Positions 1 through 4,764 of a stretch of 5,148 nt of DNA are shown piece by piece. The notes below the pieces were generated by a model. The model did no database searches. It had not been told where the DNA came from and saw only the letters and a program-made list of their open reading frames with translations. Every line of letters begins with the position of its first letter. Position 1 is the first letter of the stretch. This DNA comes from Actinomycetes bacterium (GTDB lineage Bacteria > Actinomycetota > Actinomycetes > Streptosporangiales > Streptosporangiaceae). Both the position numbers and the translations under genes were made by a program. Location of the stretch: assembly GCA_023425615.1 (NCBI GenBank), contig JAFACJ010000069.1, positions 1 through 5,148 on the forward strand. Direction: 5' to 3'.

Positions 1-297
1 GCGTGGCTGTACTCGCGGGGGACCCGTCGGCGGCGCCGGGGGTGGACCTCGCGGGTGCTGGGGGGATGGGTGCGGGGCGGGGGGGGGTTGTTCAACCTCG
101 TCGAAGGCGGCATCGACCACCACCTGCTGGGCATCCACCACGTGCGCGGCGGCCCTTACCAGCTGTGGTGGGACCTGGGGTTCCTGGTCCTGGGCGCCGT
201 GCTGATCGTGGTGGGCTACCTGCTCCAGCGCTCGGGCAAGCCGTTCGAGCCCGCCGCCGATCCCGAGGGCGCCTCCGTCCGGTGGGGGAGCGGCTGA
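1..297 (+). CDS. DUF2243-type membrane protein, 3' end only
   Basis: The frame is open from the first base and ends at TGA 295-297, so the N-terminus lies outside the window. The visible part has the sequence LFNLVEGGIDHHLLGIHHVR, a histidine-rich stretch of the kind seen in DUF2243 proteins, then a hydrophobic segment around LGFLVLGAVLIVVGYLL and a short polar tail. Proteins of this family are small predicted multi-pass membrane proteins of unknown biochemical function, often encoded beside ctaG-type genes in actinomycetes. The paired histidines suggest metal or haem binding, but that is inference. Its stop overlaps the next start (ATGA at 296-299 region), so the two genes are probably co-translated. 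An internal ATG at 55 is unlikely to be the true start because the frame continues upstream in coding style. Confidence 0.75.
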   Translation, partial: AWLYSRGTRRRRRGWTSRVLGGWVRGGGGLFNLVEGGIDHHLLGIHHVRGGPYQLWWDLGFLVLGAVLIVVGYLLQRSGKPFEPAADPEGASVRWGSG

Positions 298-1127
298 TGC
301 ACGACCATCCGGCACCCGCGCACGGCGGCTCCTGGGGCGCGCTGCTCCCGGCGGCCGGTGTGCTGCTGCTGGCAGCCGCCTACCTGACGCTGACGCACCA
401 GGCGGCCCATGCGGGGCGCCGCCGCTGGCCACGTCGGCGCACGGCGTCCTTCCTGACCGGATGCGCCCTGCTGGGCGCGGCCCTGCTACCGCCCATCGCG
501 CCATCGGCCCACGGAGACTTCCGCGGCCACATGCTCCAGCACCTGCTCATCGGCATGTACGCGCCCCTGGCCCTGGTGCTGGGCGCCCCTGTCACCGTGC
601 TGCTGCGCGCCCTGCCCGCCCGCGACGCCCGCACGCTGACCGCCCTGCTGCGCAGCCGCCCGGTGGGGCTGCTGGCACACCCCCTCACCGCGCTGACCTT
701 GAGCACCGGCGGCCTGGCGGCGCTGTACTTCACCCCCTTGTACGACACCGCCACCGCCCACCCGGCCGGGCACTGGCTGCTGCACGCCCACTTCCTGGCC
801 TCGGGATGCCTGTTCGCCTGGGCCATCGCAGGCCCCGACCCCGCACCCGCACGGCCGAGCGTGCCGGCGCGCCTGGCCGTCCTCGGCGCCGCGATCGCCG
901 CGCACGCCGCCATCTCCCAGCTGATGTACGGCGGATTCCTCATCGGCGTGCACGCGCCCATCGCCCAGATCCGCGGCGGAGCGGAGCTCATGTACTACGG
1001 CGGCGACATCGCCGAACTCCTGCTCGCCGCCGCCCTGGTCACCACCTGGCGACCCCGCCCGCACCGCGCCATCGCCGACCGCGGTCGATACCGGGATGGC
1101 ACGCGCCAGGCGGGCGCCTTCAGGTGA
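297..1127 (+). CDS. ctaG: Cytochrome c oxidase assembly protein, caa3-type CtaG family
   Basis: This 276-residue membrane protein matches the caa3_CtaG family, needed in Bacillus for assembly of active caa3 cytochrome c oxidase and linked to the copper-containing centre. About seven hydrophobic segments are visible, near residues 15-33, 51-66, 79-104, 122-143, 160-178, 191-211 and 230-250. The family signature is the histidine-bearing HMLQHLLIGMYAPLALVLGAP region at 78-98; further histidines (159, 163, 165) near the fifth segment are candidate metal ligands. The same frame is open further upstream, but ATG 297 is chosen because a purine-rich GGGGGAG (284-290) precedes it and it overlaps the DUF2243 stop. 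The C-terminal tail is polar and arginine-rich. Its threonine codons are ACC or ACG with no ACA, a useful contrast with the gene at 1429. It is probably unrelated in function to the cassette downstream. Confidence 0.88.
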   Translation: MHDHPAPAHGGSWGALLPAAGVLLLAAAYLTLTHQAAHAGRRRWPRRRTASFLTGCALLGAALLPPIAPSAHGDFRGHMLQHLLIGMYAPLALVLGAPVTVLLRALPARDARTLTALLRSRPVGLLAHPLTALTLSTGGLAALYFTPLYDTATAHPAGHWLLHAHFLASGCLFAWAIAGPDPAPARPSVPARLAVLGAAIAAHAAISQLMYGGFLIGVHAPIAQIRGGAELMYYGGDIAELLLAAALVTTWRPRPHRAIADRGRYRDGTRQAGAFR

Positions 1128-1200
1128 GAGAAGTTCTGAGAGTGCTTTCATTGTGCCACGAACAGTTCAGCCCTCGATCATCGCCCGGCTCGGATCCGCG

Positions 1201-1234
1201 GAGGCGAGAGGCCCTGGCAAATGTGATTCGCCTC
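1201..1234 (+). terminator. Possible hairpin terminator after ctaG
   Basis: GAGGCGAG (1201-1208) pairs with TTCGCCTC (1227-1234): seven Watson-Crick pairs plus one G-U pair around an 18-nt loop, about 75 bases after the ctaG stop. No U-run follows, which is common for actinobacterial terminators but makes the call weak. It marks the boundary between the respiratory genes and the less GC-rich spacer before the cassette. The rest of 1128-1280 shows no gene I can support. Confidence 0.3.
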
Positions 1235-1285
1235 GTCCTGTAAAGCAATGACAAGTAGCTGTCAGGATGGTATTAGGCGTGGGCG

Positions 1286-1432
1286 ATGCGCTTGCGGAAG
1301 GCCGTCTTGACAAGGCGAGACCGCCCGAGGGAAAGTAATAACCACCAAGCCGGTGGATTCGAAGTAAATTTATTTTACCCACCTCCATCGCTCTTTGGTG
1401 AATCATATGCGAAGGGAGGTGATTACCCATGA
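1286..1432 (+). CDS. Possible 48-codon upstream (leader) ORF
   Basis: An ATG at 1286 opens a 48-codon frame that ends in TGA 1430-1432, overlapping the start of the next gene as ATGA, the same junction used elsewhere here. The product would begin MRLRKAVLTRRDR and end SLFGESYAKGGDYP. It contains one ACA codon (1310-1312) and one TTA codon (1370-1372), both rare in high-GC actinomycetes. No convincing ribosome binding site precedes the ATG, and third positions are not GC-rich, so it may be chance in a less GC-rich leader. If translated, ribosomes would run through the leader structures at 1342-1421 and be delivered to the start at 1429. Confidence 0.25.
   Translation: MRLRKAVLTRRDRPRESNNHQAGGFEVNLFYPPPSLFGESYAKGGDYP
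1307..1312 (+). promoter_or_regulatory. Possible -35 element for the 133-residue protein gene
   Basis: TTGACA at 1307-1312 matches the sigma-70 -35 consensus and lies about 117 bases before the ATG at 1429. No good -10 element sits at normal spacing: GAAAGT (1331-1336) is 18 bases on but a poor match, and TAATAA (1336-1341) is 23 bases on, too far. A start near 1340 would put the leader hairpins at the very 5' end of the mRNA. Confidence 0.25.
1342..1423 (+). promoter_or_regulatory. Leader with mutually exclusive pairings that can hide or free the ribosome binding site
   Basis: Four short segments can pair in competing ways. CCACC (1342-1346) pairs with GGTGG (1352-1356). GGTGG can instead pair with CCACC (1379-1383), stacked on a second stem, GTAAA (1364-1368) with TTTAC (1374-1378). 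CACCTCC (1380-1386) is exactly complementary to GGAGGTG (1415-1421), the core of the ribosome binding site of the next gene. So pairing 1:2 frees segment 3 to block the site, while pairing 2:3 opens it. This is attenuator-like logic at the level of translation. No T-box consensus or known riboswitch was recognised, and the stems are short (5 to 7 pairs each). Confidence 0.4.
1415..1423 (+). promoter_or_regulatory. Very strong ribosome binding site
   Basis: GGAGGTGAT is complementary over nine bases to the 3' end of 16S rRNA, with GGAGG nine bases before the ATG at 1429. It is the best site in the window and decides that start. It implies high protein output once the site is accessible, and it is the target of the CACCTCC segment at 1380-1386. 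Confidence 0.8.
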
Positions 1433-1830
1433 GTAACTCATCGAATTCCGAAGCCGCGGTGAAGTCGGCCATTGACATCCTGATGGAGCAGTCGCTGACA
1501 GAAGCCATGACAAAGGAAATGACACAGCGCGTGACACTGTCCTCGACACGCAGCGTCACACAGTCACTGACAGCGGCGCTCCAGTCGGCACAGGTGACAC
1601 AGAATGTGACACAGAGCGTCACACAGTCAATGACACAGGATATGACACGTGCTCTTACACAGGCGCTTTCGTCGGCTCTGACATCTGCCTTGAAGTCGGA
1701 TCTTCTGGTGACAGTCGCGGACACACTGTCCTCGGCCATCCCGGCGACATTGTCCGCGCAGATCTCCGAGGCTCTGTCCTCGCCGGCCGTCACAGCGGCG
1801 CTTGGCCGTAACGCAGCAGCGCAGTCATAG
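1429..1830 (+). CDS. 133-residue low-complexity Thr/Ser/Ala/Gln protein with every threonine encoded by ACA
   Basis: I do not recognise a family. The protein has no Cys, His, Trp, Tyr or Phe, one Gly, two Pro, and is dominated by Ser, Ala, Thr, Gln and Leu. There is no signal peptide or membrane segment. From residue 24 to 77 threonine recurs every fourth residue (24, 28, 32, 36, 40, 44, 48; 57, 61, 65, 69, 73, 77), usually as Val/Met/Leu-Thr-Gln; 85, 95, 99, 107 and 122 follow more loosely. All 18 Thr codons are ACA, while Ser and Ala codons are mixed and Gln is always CAG, so this is not general A-richness. The other three complete genes use ACA in only a few of their threonines. A tRNA with the matching UGU anticodon lies 200 bases downstream. 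It may be a scaffold, structural or precursor protein carrying a special residue at ACA positions (inference). The start is fixed by the strong ribosome binding site. Confidence 0.8.
   Translation: MSNSSNSEAAVKSAIDILMEQSLTEAMTKEMTQRVTLSSTRSVTQSLTAALQSAQVTQNVTQSVTQSMTQDMTRALTQALSSALTSALKSDLLVTVADTLSSAIPATLSAQISEALSSPAVTAALGRNAAAQS
1492..1668 (+). repeat. 12-nt (four-codon) degenerate tandem repeat inside the 133-residue protein gene
   Basis: Units resemble GTGACACAGNNN and encode Val/Met/Leu-Thr-Gln-x. Two near-identical 18-mers, at 1555-1572 and 1618-1635, differ at one base. The ACA triplet is invariant in all units, while the codon before it varies (GTG, GTC, ATG, CTG, CTT, TCG) and so does the one after (CAG, CGC, CGT, CTG, AAG). 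The array therefore did not stay uniform by recent duplication alone; ACA seems to be kept by selection. Confidence 0.75.
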
Positions 1831-1850
1831 CAAGGCCCAGCATGGACCCG

Positions 1851-1880
1851 ACTGCGGACGAGCCGCCGTCCGCGATCAGT
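1851..1880 (+). terminator. Hairpin after the 133-residue protein gene, possible terminator
   Basis: GCGGAC (1854-1859) pairs perfectly with GTCCGC (1868-1873) across an eight-base loop. ACT (1851-1853) can extend it with AGT (1878-1880) past a four-base bulge. It starts about 20 bases after the TAG stop. A C-run, not a U-run, follows. It may end the abundant short mRNA expected from the strong ribosome binding site. Confidence 0.4.
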
Positions 1881-1889
1881 CCCCCTGCT

Positions 1890-1901
1890 GAACATGTGTT
1901 C
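1890..1901 (+). promoter_or_regulatory. Short dyad in the spacer, possible operator
   Basis: GAACA (1890-1894) and TGTTC (1897-1901) form a perfect dyad around TG. It lies in the noncoding spacer before the tRNA. A second inverted pair, GTGCC (1959-1963) with GGCAC (1973-1977), lies further on. No clear -35/-10 pair was found in 1831-2027, and no gene is supportable there. The dyad could bind a regulator, but this rests on symmetry alone. Confidence 0.2.
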
Positions 1902-2027
1902 CCTGACGCGGGAGAGCCGCCCCGTTCGATGGGAGTACCCGGTGGCGCGCCCCTGTCGGTGCCCGGGGTCGCGGCACTCGGCTCATAGTGGCCACAGCAC
2001 GAAGAAAAGTTCAACGGCACAACACAT

Positions 2028-2283
2028 GCGCCCGTAGCTCAATGGCAACGAGCAAGGCCGATTCGATCGTCAGAGCGCTCTCTACGCTTATCTGCCGACC
2101 GAGGAGTGATCTGCGTCCTCTGCTAGCGGGGAGGCGTTCGCCCTCAGCGGTGATGGCCACACCGCCTGTGTCGGCGCGGCACCGCGTGGTCCTGTTCTTC
2201 GCTCAACCGATCGCCGGCCAACCTCAAAGAGCGTCGGTCTTGTAAACCGATGGATGCGGGTTCGAATCCCGCCGGGCGTACCA
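2028..2283 (+). tRNA. tRNA with anticodon UGU (Thr, ACA codon), interrupted in the D-arm
   Basis: The 5' part gives GCGCCCG (2028-2034, acceptor), TA, GCTC (2037-2040, D-stem) and D-loop AATGGCAAC. The 3' part gives GAGC (2229-2232), G, anticodon stem TCGGT (2234-2238) with ACCGA (2246-2250), seven-base loop with TGT at 2241-2243, five-base variable loop, T-arm GCGGG (2256-2260), loop TTCGAAT, CCCGC (2268-2272), acceptor CGGGCGT (2273-2279), A73 and encoded CCA (2281-2283). Both acceptor strands pair over seven positions, with G1-U72 as a wobble. Between them lies an extra 179 nt; joining 2028-2049 to 2229-2283 gives a canonical 77-nt tRNA. The anticodon reads ACA, the only Thr codon in the gene upstream. 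G1-U72 is odd for tRNA-Thr, where G1-C72 is usual. It could be a spliced or structurally expanded special tRNA, or a tRNA disabled by insertion. Confidence 0.8.
2050..2228 (+). other. 179-nt intervening sequence in the tRNA D-arm
   Basis: The insert is bounded by near-identical 8-mers, CAACGAGC (2046-2053) and CAAAGAGC (2225-2232). Its ends are complementary: GGCC (2056-2059) with GGCC (2216-2219), and CGATCG (2064-2069) with CGATCG (2208-2213), which would bring the tRNA halves together. Inside is a perfect hairpin, GCGGTG (2147-2152) with CACCGC (2160-2165) around a seven-base loop, plus GAGGA (2101-2105) with TCCTC (2116-2120). No group I or group II intron core was recognised, and it is short for either. 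The repeats resemble a target-site duplication, yet no transposase or transposon ends are seen. It is probably a structured RNA; whether it is excised is unknown. Confidence 0.6.
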
Positions 2284-2317
2284 GGCCATCATGACGAATG
2301 CTGATCTCATGATGGCC
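2284..2317 (+). terminator. Perfect 11-bp hairpin directly after the tRNA CCA
   Basis: GGCCATCATGA (2284-2294) pairs perfectly with TCATGATGGCC (2307-2317) across a 12-base loop, beginning on the first base after the encoded CCA. No U-run follows. It could end the tRNA transcript or position a 3'-processing nuclease. Its placement suggests the tRNA is a deliberately expressed unit. It covers the ATG at 2291, arguing against that as the start of the oxygenase gene. Confidence 0.55.
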
Positions 2318-2341
2318 ATAACGATAACTACGAGGCAGGCT

Positions 2342-2348
2342 GGAGAGG
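2342..2348 (+). promoter_or_regulatory. Ribosome binding site that sets the oxygenase start
   Basis: GGAGAGG at 2342-2348 precedes ATG 2354 by five bases. The earlier in-frame ATG at 2291 has no comparable site and lies in the hairpin after the tRNA, so 2354 is preferred. Confidence 0.65.
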
Positions 2349-2353
2349 GCAAC

Positions 2354-3427
2354 ATGGTAGTAGCTCTGCCAGAGATACCACGTATAGAACCCACCGAGAA
2401 TTCCATCACGGCGAACCTGGGAATTCCCGGTCTGGTATCAGAGGTCAGGCTTGAGGAGTCGGTTCTCCTGGAGTGCACTGCCGCTTTGGACAGCAAGTTC
2501 TGCAGACCATTGGCTGACCGGGGGATAGCCGTGGACAGCACCGAGTACTTCGATGCCGCCGAAGTACTCGAAGGGGTTCTGCCGGACAGTCTGCGGATCG
2601 GTCTCGCCTCTCTGCGGCAGGGCGCTGTGGACGCGTTGATCGTGCGCGGGCTGCCGGTCGACGAGGAGCCCGGGCCCACCCCGGGACAGCCGTCAAGACG
2701 CGATTCCCCTCCGCCACGCGCTCATGCGCTCACGGCGGCCGTCGTCCGCCGACTGGGCTACGAGCTCGCCTACTCCGCCGAAAAGGGCGGTGCGGTGGTG
2801 CAAGACGTGTACCCCACCCGGGAGGGCGCGACGAGCCAGTCCAACGCTTCCTGGCAAGTGGATCTGCAGTTGCACACCGAGAACGCGTTCCATCCCGTCC
2901 GCCCGGACTTCATCGTGCTCTACTGCGTCCGCGCGCCGCAGGACCCCCCGCCCTCCACGAACCTGGTACTGCTGGATGAAGTCCTGCCCAAGCTGACCGA
3001 CCACGAGGTCGCGCTTTTGCGTGAACCGCGCTACACCGTCCGCGTCGTGGAGAGCTTCCGCATCAACGGCGAGCCGGACATGGCAGTTCCCATCAGCGTT
3101 CTGGGCGGCACGAATCGCCGCCCGACCGTACGTTGGCACGAGAGCCTCACCGCGCTCGACGAAGCGGCGCGGCGAGCGGCGCTGGTCTTCGCCGAGGAGG
3201 CCGCGAAGGCGACACTGCACGTCCGTCTGGGTCCGGGCGATCTCCTCGCCTTCGCCAACGACCGGTGCCTGCACGGCCGCGACAAGTTCGACGCCCGCTG
3301 CGACGGCATGGACCGGTGGCTGCTCCGGGCCTACGCGATCCGTGACTCCGTCGCGATCACCCGGTACATCGCTCCGACACGAACGCGGACCGTGCGTTTG
3401 GACATCGCCTCCACGGCCGGCACATGA
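2354..3427 (+). CDS. Fe(II)/2-oxoglutarate-dependent amino-acid oxygenase (clavaminate synthase-like; AsnO/VioC type)
   Basis: This 357-residue protein has the usual length and motif order of the clavaminate synthase-like family, whose members AsnO and VioC hydroxylate free L-asparagine and L-arginine at C-beta. Visible motifs are DALIVRGLPVD (93-103), EKGGAVVQDV (143-152), where the Glu matches the residue holding the substrate amino group, the iron triad H174-T-E176 in LHTENAFH plus H307 in LHGRDKF, and R321/R325 in DRWLLRAY for 2-oxoglutarate and substrate binding. Where AsnO and VioC carry acidic side-chain contacts (around VRWHES, 259-264), this protein has Trp-His, so its substrate may be neither Asn nor Arg (alignment from memory). 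Its stop overlaps the next start as ATGA, implying co-translation with the synthetase. It probably makes a hydroxylated or desaturated free amino acid. Three of its threonine codons are ACA. An extended start at 2291 would add 21 residues. Confidence 0.85.
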   Translation: MVVALPEIPRIEPTENSITANLGIPGLVSEVRLEESVLLECTAALDSKFCRPLADRGIAVDSTEYFDAAEVLEGVLPDSLRIGLASLRQGAVDALIVRGLPVDEEPGPTPGQPSRRDSPPPRAHALTAAVVRRLGYELAYSAEKGGAVVQDVYPTREGATSQSNASWQVDLQLHTENAFHPVRPDFIVLYCVRAPQDPPPSTNLVLLDEVLPKLTDHEVALLREPRYTVRVVESFRINGEPDMAVPISVLGGTNRRPTVRWHESLTALDEAARRAALVFAEEAAKATLHVRLGPGDLLAFANDRCLHGRDKFDARCDGMDRWLLRAYAIRDSVAITRYIAPTRTRTVRLDIASTAGT

Positions 3428-4764
3428 ATCCCCCCTCACCGCGGCCGGCGGAGTCCCTTCCCCTCCTCGCGACCAGGACCTTCATCTCCGACCTCCCCCA
3501 GCACCTGGACGAGCGCGCGACGGTATACGGCTGGGTCACCGCCGTCCGGGACTCGGCCAGCATCCTCTTCCTCAGCGTCCAAGACCGTACGGGCGGCGTC
3601 CAGGTCGTGGTCCGCGGTAGCGCCAAGGCCGCTCTCACGGAGCTCAGCCCGCAATCCGCAGTCCGTGTCGAAGGCAGCGTCAAGACCTCGTCATCCGCAC
3701 GCTACGGACTGGTCGAAGTGGACGCGCACGCCGTGCACGTAGTCGCGCCGGCGAGACCACGCCCGGCCGGCCAGAACGGCAGGAGGGCGAACCTCGACCA
3801 GCGGCCCAGGCATCTCGATCTGCGTTCACGCGAGAACTTCCTCATCTTCGAAGTACAGACCGCATTCGAGGCCGCCGTCCGCGAGGCACTGCTGGTCCGG
3901 CGCTTCATCGAGATCCACACACCGAAGATCACGGCAGGGGGCAGTGAATCGGGTGCCGAGGTGTTCCATCTTCCCTACTTCGGAGCGAATGCCTCGTTGA
4001 CGCAGTCGCCGCAGTTCTACGTCCAACTGGCGATGTCCGCCGGCTTCGATCGCGTCTTCGAGGTCGGGCCGGTCTTCCGCGCCGAGCCGGCCGTGACCCG
4101 CAGGCACGCGACGGAGTTCACCAGTATCGACGTCGAGATGTCATGGATCGAGACCCACGAAGAACTGATGGCCTGCGAGGAGGAACTGCTGCGGTACGCG
4201 CTCGGCGCCGTCCGCGACGCTCACGGAGCCGAGATCGAGCGGTGTTTCGGCGTCGAGGTCGAGGTGCCGCAGGCCATACCCAGAATGAGCCTCGCAGAGG
4301 CGCTCACCCTCATCGGGCACGACGGTGACGACCTCGGCCCGAGTGGGAAGAGGATCTCCTACCAAGCCGAGCAGGAGATCTCCAAGGCGATACGCGAGAG
4401 CACGGGAAGCTCGTTCGTCTTCCTCACCGATTTCCCCTCTGAAAGCCGGCCCTTCTATACCATGCGCGACGGTCACCGATCCTTGAGCTTCGACCTGCTG
4501 TGGCGAGGGCTCGAAATCACTTCGGGGTGCCAGCGAGAACATCGGTATGACCGGCTCCGGGCGCAGGCTCAGGCCATCGGTATCGATGTCGCAGCGCCAC
4601 AGACCTATTTGGAGGAGCACTACCTCGAGCAGTTCCGCGACGGATGCCCGCCGCACGGAGGATTCGGCATCGGGCTCAACCGGGTGCTCATGGCGCTCCT
4701 GGGACGCCCTGCCATTTCCGACACGACCTTCGTGCACCGCGGACCAGATCGGTTCGTACCATGA
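3424..4764 (+). CDS. Aspartyl-tRNA synthetase paralogue, archaeal type, with altered active site
   Basis: This 446-residue class IIb synthetase has an N-terminal anticodon-binding OB fold (about 32-110, with GWVTAVRD and QDRTGGVQVVV) and a catalytic domain (about 125-446). Its length and lack of a bacterial insertion domain fit the archaeal/eukaryotic AspRS type, not the roughly 590-residue bacterial housekeeping enzyme. Conserved parts include FIEIHTPKIT (161-170), QSPQ (194-197), motif 2 start FRAE (218-221), FTSIDVEM (232-239) with the Asp that holds the substrate amino group, RPFYTM (342-347) and SGCQREHRY (367-375) with the carboxylate-binding Arg. Changes include V200, where AspRS has the Lys that contacts the substrate side chain (E. 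coli K198), E-P-A-V-T (221-225) in the motif 2 loop where AspRS has E-E-H-N-T, and N419 in motif 3 (GIGLNR) in place of Glu/Asp. It likely still forms aminoacyl-adenylate, but with a different, probably less acidic side chain. It overlaps both neighbours by ATGA. One Thr codon is ACA (HTPK). Confidence 0.88.
   Translation: MNPPSPRPAESLPLLATRTFISDLPQHLDERATVYGWVTAVRDSASILFLSVQDRTGGVQVVVRGSAKAALTELSPQSAVRVEGSVKTSSSARYGLVEVDAHAVHVVAPARPRPAGQNGRRANLDQRPRHLDLRSRENFLIFEVQTAFEAAVREALLVRRFIEIHTPKITAGGSESGAEVFHLPYFGANASLTQSPQFYVQLAMSAGFDRVFEVGPVFRAEPAVTRRHATEFTSIDVEMSWIETHEELMACEEELLRYALGAVRDAHGAEIERCFGVEVEVPQAIPRMSLAEALTLIGHDGDDLGPSGKRISYQAEQEISKAIRESTGSSFVFLTDFPSESRPFYTMRDGHRSLSFDLLWRGLEITSGCQREHRYDRLRAQAQAIGIDVAAPQTYLEEHYLEQFRDGCPPHGGFGIGLNRVLMALLGRPAISDTTFVHRGPDRFVP

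Noticed and set aside
3..296. N-terminal extension of the CtaG frame to base 3
   Set aside because: It overlaps the DUF2243 coding frame, reads as Arg/Pro/Gly-rich out-of-frame sequence, and ATG 297 has a good ribosome binding site.
1342..1423. T-box riboswitch
   Set aside because: No T-box consensus or specifier loop was found; only simple competing helices are visible.
1492..1668. CRISPR-like or plain satellite repeat
   Set aside because: The period is 12 nt with no spacers, it is in frame inside a gene, and only the ACA triplet is invariant.
1167..1895. 242-codon open frame on the minus strand over the ACA-only gene
   Set aside because: It mirrors the periodic repeat of the + strand gene, has no ribosome binding site or recognisable domains, and the + strand gene has the best ribosome binding site in the window.
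2050..2228. Group I or group II intron
   Set aside because: Too short, not in the anticodon loop, and no P3-P7 core or domain V recognised; left as an unclassified insert.
1988..2245. 85-codon + strand open frame
   Set aside because: It runs through both tRNA halves and the insert, has no good ribosome binding site and no recognisable motif.
2256..2283. Integration (att) site at a tRNA 3' end
   Set aside because: The matching 5' half of the same tRNA lies just upstream, and no integrase or second copy of the 3' segment is seen in the window.
2291..2353. Longer start for the oxygenase at ATG 2291
   Set aside because: It lies in the hairpin right after the tRNA and lacks a ribosome binding site, while ATG 2354 has GGAGAGG ahead of it.
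2693..3439. Long minus-strand frames opposite the oxygenase and synthetase
   Set aside because: Typical antisense shadows of GC-rich genes; the + strand products have clear catalytic motifs.
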